From: Pedobacter agri PB92
GTDB lineage: Bacteria; Bacteroidota; Bacteroidia; Sphingobacteriales; Sphingobacteriaceae
Length of the DNA: 39,209 nucleotides
Assembly: GCF_000258495.1 (NCBI RefSeq)
Contig: NZ_AJLG01000021.1
Span: 1 to 39,209, forward strand
Direction of reading: 5' to 3'
This document shows, in pieces, positions 19,546-28,468 of the stretch (position 1 is the first letter of the stretch; each line of letters starts with the position of its first letter). Position numbers and translations under genes: made by a program. The notes under the pieces were generated by a model. The model worked only from the letters and a program-made list of their open reading frames with translations. It made no database searches and had not been told where the DNA came from.

Positions 19546-19577
19546 AAAAAAACCCTTCCGTTTTGGAAAGGTTTTTA
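19546..19577 (-). terminator. Terminator after the response-regulator gene
   Basis: On the minus strand AACCTTTCC and GGAAGGGTT form a 9-bp stem with one mismatch around a 5-base loop, followed by a T run (plus-strand A run ending at 19550). It lies 28 bases past the regulator stop, so the kdp genes probably need their own promoter. Confidence 0.8.
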
Positions 19578-19604
19578 TCGTTTTGGGATACTTATCTAAT
19601 TGGC

Positions 19605-20945
19605 TTATTTGAATTCCGCTATGCCATACTCTTCAATTTTTCTGTACAATGTAGTTAAGCCAATACCTAACAACCTTGAGGTTTCAGTCTTATTTCCTTT
19701 GGTGTGAATAAGCACTTTTTGAATATGTTGTTTTTCTACCTGTTGGAGGTTAAAATCATTTTCCAAAGGAGCGAATTCGAAAAACTCTTGTGGTAATGCA
19801 GATAAATTGAGGCTATCCCCGTCTGAGAGAATAACAAGTCGCTCGATTACATTTTTGAGTTCCCGGATGTTACCTTTCCAGTTGTATTTTTCAAAGACAT
19901 TGAGAATTTTATCATCTAACTTAAGTTCGGGGCGATTGGCTTTAACGGCGAACTGTGTTAAATAATGTTGCGCCAAAGCAGGAATATCCACCTTTCTTTC
20001 CCGCAAAGGCGGAAGAACGATTGTGAAAACGGATAAACGATAATACAAATCAGAACGAAATTTTCCCGATGCCGCATCTGCTTTTAGATCTTTATTCGTT
20101 GCTGCAAGGATACGAACATCTACTTGTTGAGTATTGGTATCACCCACTTTGATAAAACTCTGATTTTCGAGCACCCGAAGCAGTTTGGCCTGCAAATCGA
20201 GGTTCATTTCCCCAATTTCATCCAAAAATAAAGTGCCACCATTGGCCTCCTCAAGCAATCCTTTTTTATCTTTATTTGCTCCAGTAAATGCTCCGGCTTT
20301 ATAACCAAAAAGTTCACTCTCCAATAAATCTGGTGAAAAGCCACTACAGTTTAGTGCAACAAATGGTTTTGCCGATCTTGGGCTTTCGTAGTGGATTGAC
20401 TGTGCAAAAACCTCCTTGCCGGTTCCGGTTTCACCGAGTAATAGTACGGTTGTATCGGTTTTGCTTACTCTTTTCGCCAGATCAATCGCTACTTTCAAAG
20501 TTTTTGACTGACCAATAATGCTTGCAAAGCTATGCTTTGTTGAGGTGCTTTTTTCAAGCTCAAAAATCCGCTGTTGCAGGTTTGCTTTATCCATCGCCTT
20601 ATAAAGCAGCGGAATGATCTTGTCGTTATCATCGCCTTTAACCAAATAATCAAAGGCACCGTTTTTAATGGCTAAAACACCGTCTGAAATGGTTCCGTAT
20701 GCTGTCAGATTGATAATTTCAACAAATGGTTTAAGCAATTTGATATCTTTCACCATAGCCACCCCGTTCACATCAGGCAATTTCACGTCACTGATCACAA
20801 TGCTAATATCATTGTTTTTCAGAAGTTTTAATCCCTCTTTGCCAGTATTCGCCTGCAGGGTTTTAAAGCCTTCTAGTTCAATAATCCTCGAAAGTAAACT
20901 GCATATTTTTTTTTCATCATCAATGATGAGGACTATCCCGTTCAT
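19605..20945 (-). CDS. Sigma-54-dependent response regulator (NtrC family) of the kdp locus
   Basis: This 446-aa regulator has a receiver domain (1-120: acidic pocket Asp9/Asp10, phospho-acceptor Asp53, Thr in NLTAYG, Lys in VKGDD). The AAA+ domain (about 143-370) has Walker A GETGTGKE, the sigma-54 contact loop GAFTGA, Walker [12 protein letters not shown] and RVLAA-type sensor motifs. A Fis-type helix-turn-helix ends the protein ([18 protein letters not shown]). The intact GAFTGA loop means it should activate sigma-54 promoters. It sits immediately upstream of the kdp genes on the same strand. This suggests that K+ limitation is relayed to an NtrC-type activator rather than the OmpR-type KdpE of enterobacteria. 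The partner is inferred to be the kinase at 10208-11962. Confidence 0.93.
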   Translation of the reverse strand: MNGIVLIIDDEKKICSLLSRIIELEGFKTLQANTGKEGLKLLKNNDISIVISDVKLPDVNGVAMVKDIKLLKPFVEIINLTAYGTISDGVLAIKNGAFDYLVKGDDNDKIIPLLYKAMDKANLQQRIFELEKSTSTKHSFASIIGQSKTLKVAIDLAKRVSKTDTTVLLLGETGTGKEVFAQSIHYESPRSAKPFVALNCSGFSPDLLESELFGYKAGAFTGANKDKKGLLEEANGGTLFLDEIGEMNLDLQAKLLRVLENQSFIKVGDTNTQQVDVRILAATNKDLKADAASGKFRSDLYYRLSVFTIVLPPLRERKVDIPALAQHYLTQFAVKANRPELKLDDKILNVFEKYNWKGNIRELKNVIERLVILSDGDSLNLSALPQEFFEFAPLENDFNLQQVEKQHIQKVLIHTKGNKTETSRLLGIGLTTLYRKIEEYGIAEFK

Positions 20946-21061
20946 AGGTATAATTTATGATGCAATATTAAGGATTAATTATTCTTTGTTTGTACCTTTT
21001 TCGATTCCAACTGCGTGAAATAAAACCATTTTGAGCATATTTGTTGCACAAAGCAAATTCT

Positions 21062-23529
21062 ATGTTCAAAAGCGTATTCCTGGTAATCATCCTTGGTTTT
21101 ATTGTGTTTTTTAGTTCAGCTCAACAAATTCGCCCTGCAAAATCTGCTGAGATTTATCGCGAATTAAAAACATTGAAACATATTCCGAAAGTACTTTATC
21201 TGGCAGCACATCCCGATGATGAAAATACGGGCCTATTATCCTGGTTGATTAACGAGCAAAATGTAGAAACGGGTTATCTATCATTAACCAGGGGCGATGG
21301 TGGACAAAATTTATTAGGTACCGAACAAGGTGCGGCTTTAGGTTTAATTCGTACACATGAACTTTTAGAAGCCCGAAAATTAGATGGTGCACAACAATTT
21401 TTTACCAGGGCTATTGATTTCGGTTTTTCGAAAAATACGAATGATACCTTTAAACAATGGGATGCCGACAGCATTACAGCTGATGTGGTTTGGGTAATTA
21501 GAAAATTCCGTCCCGATGTGATCATTTGTCGTTTTCCGCCAACTGCTGCGGCAGGGCATGGGCAACACGCGGCATCAGCAGTAGTGGCTGAAAAGGCATT
21601 TGCAGCTGCGGCCGATAAAAATATGTTTCCTAACCAGTTGAAATATGTGGAGGTTTGGCAACCGAAAAGATTGGTTTGGAACACTTTCCGTTTCGGATCT
21701 ACCAATACCACTGCTGAAAATCAGTTAAAGGTTACGGTAGGCCAATACGATGCGCAACTGGGCATGGGTTATGGTGAACTGGCGGGTTTGAGCAGAAGTT
21801 TGCACAAAAGTCAAGGTGCCGGAACACAATCTGTGGCAGGAGTACGGACTGAATATTTTTCCCCTGTGTTAGGGGGGCCAGCCAAAGAATCTCTTTTTGA
21901 TAAAATTCCAATCAACTGGTCTGAAAAAGGCATAGATAACATTGATGAGCTGATCGATATTATTTTATTGTCTTTCGATTATAACCATCCGGATAAAAGT
22001 TTACACGGACTGCTGATGTTGAGGAAAAGAATCGCCGAGATTCAGGATAAAAACCTGAAAAAAGATAAGCTGGCCGCGATTGACCGTATCATTTTAAGTT
22101 GCACCGGTTTTATGGGAGAGGTCGTCACTAATCAGGCAGAAGCCATAGCAGGAAATAGCTATAATTTTCGCTTGAACTTAATTTCCCGATCATCCACACC
22201 GGTAGTGCTTGAACAAATTAACTGGATTAATCAAACTGACAACCTAAATAGAAGGATAGCCGGAGATTCATTGATGACCATTGAACGTAAAATCCAGATA
22301 CCTGCAAATGCAACCTTAACCGAACCCTATTGGCTGGAGAAACCGGCGAAGAACGCAGCCACTTTTAGTGTTGCCAATGATACCTTAATTGGTTTTGCCG
22401 AAACCGAATCGGCCCTAAATGTTTCGCTTTCCTTAAAAATAGGAACTGAAAAATTCAATATAAAATTACCCCTTTCTTTTAAAAAATTAGATCCGGTAAA
22501 GGGTGATGTGGTGGAACAATTACGTATTGTGCCAGCTATGGATTTGAGTTTTGCTGAACCTGTTTATTTCGCAAAAGATAAAGAAGATTTAAAAATCACC
22601 CTGCGACTCAAAGCCAATAAATATATCAATTATGGTAAGGTTACTTTTAAAATCGGCAGTGCCATCATCGCGAACTTTACCGGCATCAACCTCCAGGAAA
22701 ATACAATTACGATCAAAGACTTCATTATTCCGGCCAATGAATTGAGCAAGATCAAAACCAATCAGAATAAATTGGAGGTGTTTTTTCTTCCGAGAATAAC
22801 GATTTTATCAAAGGGCAGGTGTTAATCCAGTATCCACATTTGCCGTCACTACAATATTTTATTCCTGCCACCGCCTGGTTATTAAAGGGCGATGTAAAAG
22901 TACTGGCGAAAAAAGTAGGTTACATTCAAGGTGCCGGAGATCTTATTCCTGAAGTATTAAAACAGGCAGGTTTACAAGTAGATGTACTAACCGAAGCGGA
23001 TATTTTAAACCCGGCGAAGTTAGCCACTTACGATGCGGTAGTAACAGGTGTTCGAGTAATCAATACCGAGAAACGAATCAAAAACTGGCAAACTGCATTG
23101 AGAAGCTATGTAGAAAATGGAGGAACAATGGTAATGCAATATAATACCACGCAAGATATGGCGTTACAAGATTTTGGCGTTTACCCAATGCGCATCAGTG
23201 GAAAAAGGGTAACCGAAGAAAATGCAGCCGTTAAAATTCTTATTCCAAATCATAAATTGCTAAACTATCCTAACAAAATTACAACTGACGATTTCAATGG
23301 ATGGGTTCAGGAACGTGGCGCTTACTTTCCCGATCAGTGGGACGAAAAATATGAGACACTTTTTGAAATGAATGACACCGGTGAAGAGTCTTCTAAAGGT
23401 TCAACATTATTTGCAAAATACGGCAAGGGTAATTTCATCTACACACCTTTAGCATTTTTCAGGCAGCTGCCTGCAGGAAATGTGGGCGCAGCAAGGCTAT
23501 TTTTTAATTTCATATCAGCAGGGAAGTAG
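21062..23529 (+). pseudogene. Secreted PIG-L/LmbE-family deacetylase, split by one frameshift
   Basis: Two frames (21062-22825 and 22819-23529) join into one 822-aa protein if one T is added to the T6 run at 22781-22786; the junction then reads LEVFFSSENNDFIKGQVLIQ. The protein has a signal peptide (MFKSVFLVIILGFIVFFSSA). Its N-terminal PIG-L domain has AAHPDDE (His50, Asp52, Asp53) and a second zinc-site motif GHGQH. A long beta-rich middle and a C-terminal flavodoxin-like segment (KVGYIQGAGDLIPEVLKQAG) follow. PIG-L enzymes remove N-acetyl groups from amino sugars with Zn2+. The start is ATG at 21062; a TTG seven codons earlier is less likely. It diverges from the kdp regulator. The break is either genuine or a homopolymer read error; the N-terminal catalytic domain would still be made. 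Confidence 0.85.
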
Positions 23530-23634
23530 ATGAGAAACCAGCTTAAGAATTGGAACACCTGGTATATTTTACTTGCTTTGGCATTAATTTTCCAGATTGT
23601 TTTTTATTATCTCTTTACTAAAATCTGGGCATGA
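23530..23634 (+). CDS. 34-aa single-TM microprotein overlapping the symporter start
   Basis: The ATG at 23530 follows the PIG-L stop immediately (TAGATG). The frame encodes MRNQLKNWNTWYILLALALI then FQIVFYYLFTKIWA, a charged N-terminus followed by one TM helix. Its TGA shares ATGA with the symporter ATG at 23631, which implies translational coupling. Small membrane proteins that accompany larger transporters are known, for example KdpF. A role as an accessory peptide of the sodium symporter is inferred. I recognise no family. Confidence 0.75.
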   Translation: MRNQLKNWNTWYILLALALIFQIVFYYLFTKIWA

Positions 23635-25320
23635 GTAATATCGATTGGTTCGTACTCATTTTTACCCTCCTTGCTGTGGTGGCCTATGGCGTTTTTATAG
23701 GGCGAGGTCAGAAAAGCAATGAATCCTATCTCAAAGCCGATAATCAAATGCCCTGGTACATTGTGCTTTTGGGTATTATGGCTACGCAGGCAAGTGCAAT
23801 TACATTTCTGTCTGCACCTGGGCAGGCTTATACCGATGGCATGCGCTTCGTTCAGTACTATTTCGGCTTGCCATTGGCGATGATTGTAATTTGTATCACT
23901 TTCATTCCCATCTTTCAGCGGTTGAATGTGTACACGGCTTATGAATACTTAGAGCAACGATTTGATAAAAAACCAGGGTATTAACTTCCTTGTTATTTCT
24001 CTTTTCCCGAGGATTATCAACAGGAATTAGCATTTATGCACCGAGTATTATTTTATCTAGTGTTTTAAACTGGAACATCTATTTAACCAATGTTTTAACT
24101 GGCGGAATCTTATTGATTTATACCTATGTTGGCGGTGCGAAGGCCATAGCACATACCCAAAAACTTCAGTTTCTCATCATCTTGGGAACAATGGCATTTG
24201 CCGGATATTTGTTGGTGCAAAATATGCCCAATGGTGTAGGCTTTACCGATGCACTTTACCTGGCAGGGAAATCAGGAAAGCTAAATGTGATTACAACTGA
24301 GTTTGACTGGAAAGATAAATACAATATCTGGAGCGGACTAATTGGAGGGTTTTTCCTGGCGCTCTCTTACTTTGGAACCGACCAAAGTCAGGTAGGGCGT
24401 TACATTACTGCCAAAGATAATACCAGTGCAAAAATGGGTTTGTTGTTAAATGGCCTGGTAAAAATTCCCATGCAGTTTGCCATTCTGCTCATTGGTGCGC
24501 TGCTTTTTGCTTTCTTCTCTTTAAAACCTGCGCCTATTTATTTTAATGAACGTTCTTATCAATATTTAAAAGAAACACAGCCCCAGCAAGCAGCAGTTTT
24601 TGAGGGAGAGCATAAGCTGCTCGAGGAGAAATTCAATGCCCAATCGAAAGCCATTCTTGCACAAAAAGAAACTCATGCCGCAGGTTTGGAAAGTTCTATC
24701 GCCAGTTTTAAGGAAACCCAAAAAGATGTTAAAGATCTGCATAGCAGGGTAGAGGAAGCGATCAATAAATCAAACTTTAATGCCGAGAAAACTGATACAA
24801 CTACATCTTTTTATATTTTGTAAAAAACACCTTACCCGTTGGGATGATTGGATTGCTGTTCGCTGTAATTTTCTTAGCCAGCTGGGGATCCATTTCTGCA
24901 GCACTGAATTCACTTGCCGCCTGTTCATTAAAAGATGTTCATTTAATTTTCAGTAAAAAGGAACTAGATGACAGCACAGAATTAAAGTACAGCAGGTTGC
25001 ATACCTTGGGCTGGGGGATATTTTCCATTGCGGTAGCCATGTTTGCCACGCAGATGGGATCGCTTATCGAAGCGGTTAACGTGCTGGGTTCCTTATTTTA
25101 TGGCCCAATTTTAGGGATTTTTCTGGTGGCCTTCTACTTCAAAAAAATCAACGGGCCAATCGTTTTTATTTCCGCAATCCTATCAGAAATTGTAGTAATT
25201 GCCGTTTATGAGTTCGATGTAGTATCGTTCTTATGGTTAAATGTGATTGGTGCTGCAGCCGTAATTATTTTTTCGACTTTGGGATTATTATTTTATCGAC
25301 CCAAAGCATTAAATTCGTAG
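23631..25320 (+). pseudogene. Sodium:solute symporter (SSS family), broken by two frameshifts
   Basis: Three consecutive frames (23631-23984, to 24823, to 25320) are parts of one SSS transporter. Adding one A to the A6 run at 23965-23970 gives FDKKTRVLTSLLFLFSRGLS. Adding one A in ACAACTACA (about 24796-24804) gives DTNYIFLYFVKNTLPVGMIG. With both corrections the protein has 563 aa and about 13 TM helices. Family regions include FIGRGQKSNESYLKADNQMP, GIMATQASAITFLSAPGQAY, SYFGTDQSQVGRYITAKDN and ASWGSISAALNSLAACSL. An unusual hydrophilic helix-rich insert (about residues 305-390) precedes the last helices. The substrate is unknown; linkage to a PIG-L deacetylase suggests a sugar or amino sugar. 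As written the gene cannot make an intact transporter. Confidence 0.85.
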
Positions 25321-25354
25321 AATCAAAAACAACAAAAACAGATATAATATTACT

Positions 25355-25873
25355 ATGAAAACGATGTTTAAATCTATCGCTTTGCTTTTTACCGCAATAA
25401 CGATCTCTGCAAGTGCGATGGCACAAGATGCTCAACCCAAACCAAGTCCGGCGGCAACGGTTACAGGCAAAATTAAAGCCGCAACCATTACCATTAACTA
25501 TAGCAGTCCTGCTGTAAAAGGCCGTAAAATCTGGGGTGGATTAGAAGCTTATGATAAAGTTTGGCGTGCTGGTGCAAATGAGGCAACTACTTTCGAAACT
25601 GATAAAGACATCATGGTACAAGGAAAAGCACTTCCTGCAGGTAAATACAGTTTTTTCTTAATCCCTAGAGAAAGCGGAACGTGGACGGCTATCTTTAATA
25701 AAGAACCAAAACAGTGGGGCGCATACAAATATGAAGAAGGAAAAGACGCTTTACGTGTTGATGTAAAAACAAAAGCTTTAAAAGCTACTCAAGAGCGTTT
25801 GGTTTATAAAATTAACAAAACAGGTTTTTCTTTAGACTGGGATAAAATTTCTGTTCCGGTAGCAATCAAATAA
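25355..25873 (+). CDS. DUF2911 domain-containing exported protein
   Basis: This 172-aa protein has a signal peptide (about residues 1-23, ending SASAMAQ). The DUF2911 pattern is visible as [38 protein letters not shown] and [14 protein letters not shown]. The family is common in Bacteroidota, is predicted to be periplasmic or surface-exposed, and has no known function. It begins 34 bases after the symporter stop and may be co-transcribed with it. A terminator follows at 25893. Confidence 0.9.
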   Translation: MKTMFKSIALLFTAITISASAMAQDAQPKPSPAATVTGKIKAATITINYSSPAVKGRKIWGGLEAYDKVWRAGANEATTFETDKDIMVQGKALPAGKYSFFLIPRESGTWTAIFNKEPKQWGAYKYEEGKDALRVDVKTKALKATQERLVYKINKTGFSLDWDKISVPVAIK

Positions 25874-25892
25874 CCCCGGTTATAAAATATGT

Positions 25893-25925
25893 AGGGCCAT
25901 TTTCGATAAGGAAATGGCCTTTTTG
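25893..25925 (+). terminator. Rho-independent terminator after the DUF2911 gene
   Basis: GGCCATTT (25895-25902) pairs with AAATGGCC (25912-25919) and is followed by TTTTT. It ends the PIG-L/symporter/DUF2911 cluster. Confidence 0.85.
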
Positions 25926-26013
25926 TTTGCTGTAAAATCGGTTAGATAAATAACCTCACACTTAATATTTACTTCACTTTAAAATGTTATTTTAGGCCAG
26001 TTTATTCTCAGGT

Positions 26014-28095
26014 ATGAAAGTTTCTCTTAAAATAATTGCACTCCTCTCGTTTTTTTATTTAAACGTTTTAGCACAGTCAAAAACCACATCATTCTCCATA
26101 AAGGAAAAAAAACCGGTTGATCTTGTGAATGTTTTCTTAGGTTCATCAGGCGATCACGGACAGATGTCGCCGGCAGCTTCCTATCCGTTCAGTATGTTGA
26201 GTATCGGGCCGCAAACCTATCCAAAAACACATACAGGTTACGAATATCTGGCGAAAAAATTTGAGGGTTTTACGCACAATCGTTTCGAAGGCGTGGGCTG
26301 TCAGGGCTCAGGCGGAAATCTTTTTGTGAAACCTTTTTTAGGTGATGATCCTAAAGCATCTGAACTCATAAAATCAACAGAGAAAGCAGTGCCTGGTTAT
26401 TATGAAGTTGGCTTTGAAAATAAAATTAAAGCAAGCTTTTCAGTTGTAGGCAATGCCGGAAAACATGTTTATCAACTTCCTGCCGGGAAAAAGGGAATTT
26501 ATATCGATTTGAGTTATGCCTTTAACGGCGCCTTTGTGGAAGAAGAGCATGTGATTAAAAACAATACCATTTCTGGTTGGATTGAATCAAAAACAACTTG
26601 TTCTGTCGGTAAATATCGGATTTACTATTATCTGGAAATAAAAAATAATATAAATTGGGAAGAGGTAGCAAATCACAAATTCATCGCCAGGCTTGGCCTG
26701 GAGCCGGGTTCGGTAGAGGTGAATGTTGCGCTTTCATCGGTAAGTGCCGAGGCCGCAAAATTAGCCATTAATACCCATTCAATGACTGAAATGATGTCGG
26801 AGAGTAGCGCCTATTGGAACAAAAATCTTTCGAAAATTACGGTGAATGGCGATTTAAAGGATGCAAAATTATTTTATTCGCTGCTTTATCGAACCATGCA
26901 ATCGCCTTATGTCATTTCCGATCAGGATGGCCAGTACCGCAATACCAAAGGAGAAGTACAAAAAGATAAACAGATTCGTTATAACGGCTGGGCCATTTGG
27001 GATAATTACCGTACACAATTGCCTTTGCTTTCGATCATCACCCCTGATCGTTATGCAGGAATGGTTACTTCTATTGGTGATTTATACGTCTCGGGGAAAA
27101 AAGATTACGCCGGGCAAAAGGAACCTTCTAATACCGTTCGCTCGGAGCATGCCATTGTAGTATTGCTGGATGCTTACCGAAAAGGATATCCGGTTGATTT
27201 TGCGAAAATTGCTGATTCATTGGAGAAAGAAGTTCAGGGATTGGATTATAAATCGCCAGATAAAGCGCTCGAATCGAGCTATGACAATTGGGCAATGGCG
27301 GAAATTTTTAAAATTTTGAAAAACCCGCAAAAGGTGGAGATTTATAAAAATAAAGCCTTGGAGTATAAAAAATACTGGAACAAGGATTTTAAAGATATGA
27401 GTAAACGGGATGTGGATCAAATGCAGGCCCGTGGTTTATATCAGGGTACCATTTGGCAATACCGTTGGTTTGTTCCCTATGATTTTAAAGGCTTGGTAGC
27501 GCTTGATGGGGGAGAGGAATCCTACCTGGCTAAACTAGATGAATTTTTTGCCCGTGATTTATATAACCATGCCAATGAGCCTGATTTGCAGGTGCCATTA
27601 ATGTATAACATAACCAGACAGGGTTATAAATCTCAATACTGGATGCACCAGTTGGCAGCCGATACCGTTATTCAAAATTATTTTAATGATAACAGCCGCG
27701 GCATTGGTAGTTACATTGGTAAGATATACCTTAACCAGCCTGACGCTTATTTGCGAACCATGGATGATGATGCAGGAGCGATGAGTGCATGGTATATATT
27801 TACGGCAAGTGGTTTTTCTCCAGCCTGCGTAGGTTGGCCTGTATACTACCTAAACGTTCCTTTGTTTCCATCTGTCACATATCACTTACCTGATGGCAAA
27901 ACGTTTAAGGTAGAAACTGAGAATTTTAGTTTGAAGAACAAGTATATCAAACAGGTATTTTTAAACGGAAAACCTTTTAACAAAAATTATATCACACAAG
28001 ATGATATTAATAAAGGTGGCGTTTTAAAAATTGTTTCTTCTGCAAATCCGATCAAAGTTTCAGCTACTGAGAACTGGATTTCGAGTATCGAATAA
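26014..28095 (+). CDS. Glycoside hydrolase family 92-type (alpha-mannosidase-like) exported enzyme
   Basis: This 693-aa protein has a signal peptide (about 1-20, ending NVLAQ). Early GH92 features are VNVFLGSSGDHGQMSPAASY and GFTHNRFEGVGC. Later ones are RTMQSPYVISDQ, KDKQIRYNGWAIWDNYRTQL, NHANEPDLQVPLMYN (Glu522) and MDDDAGAMSAWYIF (Asp584-Asp586). In characterised GH92 exo-alpha-mannosidases the equivalent Glu is the general acid and the Asp pair supplies the base. The protein diverges from the common GNEPSHH and NDDxGQMSAW forms, so its specificity is uncertain. It is slightly shorter than typical members (about 730-770 aa). No SusCD genes adjoin it. Confidence 0.85.
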   Translation: MKVSLKIIALLSFFYLNVLAQSKTTSFSIKEKKPVDLVNVFLGSSGDHGQMSPAASYPFSMLSIGPQTYPKTHTGYEYLAKKFEGFTHNRFEGVGCQGSGGNLFVKPFLGDDPKASELIKSTEKAVPGYYEVGFENKIKASFSVVGNAGKHVYQLPAGKKGIYIDLSYAFNGAFVEEEHVIKNNTISGWIESKTTCSVGKYRIYYYLEIKNNINWEEVANHKFIARLGLEPGSVEVNVALSSVSAEAAKLAINTHSMTEMMSESSAYWNKNLSKITVNGDLKDAKLFYSLLYRTMQSPYVISDQDGQYRNTKGEVQKDKQIRYNGWAIWDNYRTQLPLLSIITPDRYAGMVTSIGDLYVSGKKDYAGQKEPSNTVRSEHAIVVLLDAYRKGYPVDFAKIADSLEKEVQGLDYKSPDKALESSYDNWAMAEIFKILKNPQKVEIYKNKALEYKKYWNKDFKDMSKRDVDQMQARGLYQGTIWQYRWFVPYDFKGLVALDGGEESYLAKLDEFFARDLYNHANEPDLQVPLMYNITRQGYKSQYWMHQLAADTVIQNYFNDNSRGIGSYIGKIYLNQPDAYLRTMDDDAGAMSAWYIFTASGFSPACVGWPVYYLNVPLFPSVTYHLPDGKTFKVETENFSLKNKYIKQVFLNGKPFNKNYITQDDINKGGVLKIVSSANPIKVSATENWISSIE

Positions 28096-28192
28096 GTAAT
28101 TTGGATTAATAATGAAAAAATAATTACTTTTTGAGGTGTCACTGAAAACAAATCAACGCATCGCCTGTTTTCTGTATATAAAATTACATGAC

Positions 28193-28384
28193 ATGGCACC
28201 TTTAAAATTAAGCGAAGAACAAAATGCAACGTTAACGAACAAAGATACCGCAGAAAAAGCAGATAACCAGCCTTTAGAGCTTCACCCGGAAGCTTACAAG
28301 GTAAAAGGACCATCTCCCGATAAGATGAATACTGTTTCTGCTTCTTTAAGAACTTATGCACACGGCCTTTACGGTTTGTTATAA
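28193..28384 (+). CDS. 63-aa hydrophilic small protein of unknown function
   Basis: The frame starts MAPLKLSEEQNATLTNKDTA and ends YAHGLYGLL. It is soluble, Lys/Glu/Asn-rich, and has no signal peptide or TM segment. A longer in-frame version from 28136 begins at a GTG and adds residues with no matching character, so the ATG at 28193 is preferred. A strong terminator begins 22 bases after the stop, which supports a real transcription unit. No family is recognised. Confidence 0.55.
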   Translation: MAPLKLSEEQNATLTNKDTAEKADNQPLELHPEAYKVKGPSPDKMNTVSASLRTYAHGLYGLL

Positions 28385-28405
28385 ATCATAACCCCTATTT
28401 TACAT

Positions 28406-28439
28406 AAGCCCTTTTTCTTTTTAGATAGAGGGCTTTTTT
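28406..28439 (+). terminator. Rho-independent terminator after the 63-aa gene
   Basis: AAGCCCT (28406-28412) pairs with AGGGCTT (28429-28435) and leads into a T run. It also separates this unit from the convergent kinase gene. Confidence 0.85.
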
Positions 28440-28468
28440 ATTGAAAAGAGAATCTTACCAGATTCTGG

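Noticed and set aside
22781..24804. Programmed -1 frameshifting as the reason for the split PIG-L and symporter genes
   Set aside because: Two sites have A6 or T6 runs, but the third is not a slippery heptamer, and three shifts in two non-mobile metabolic genes would be exceptional. Mutation or base-calling error is simpler.
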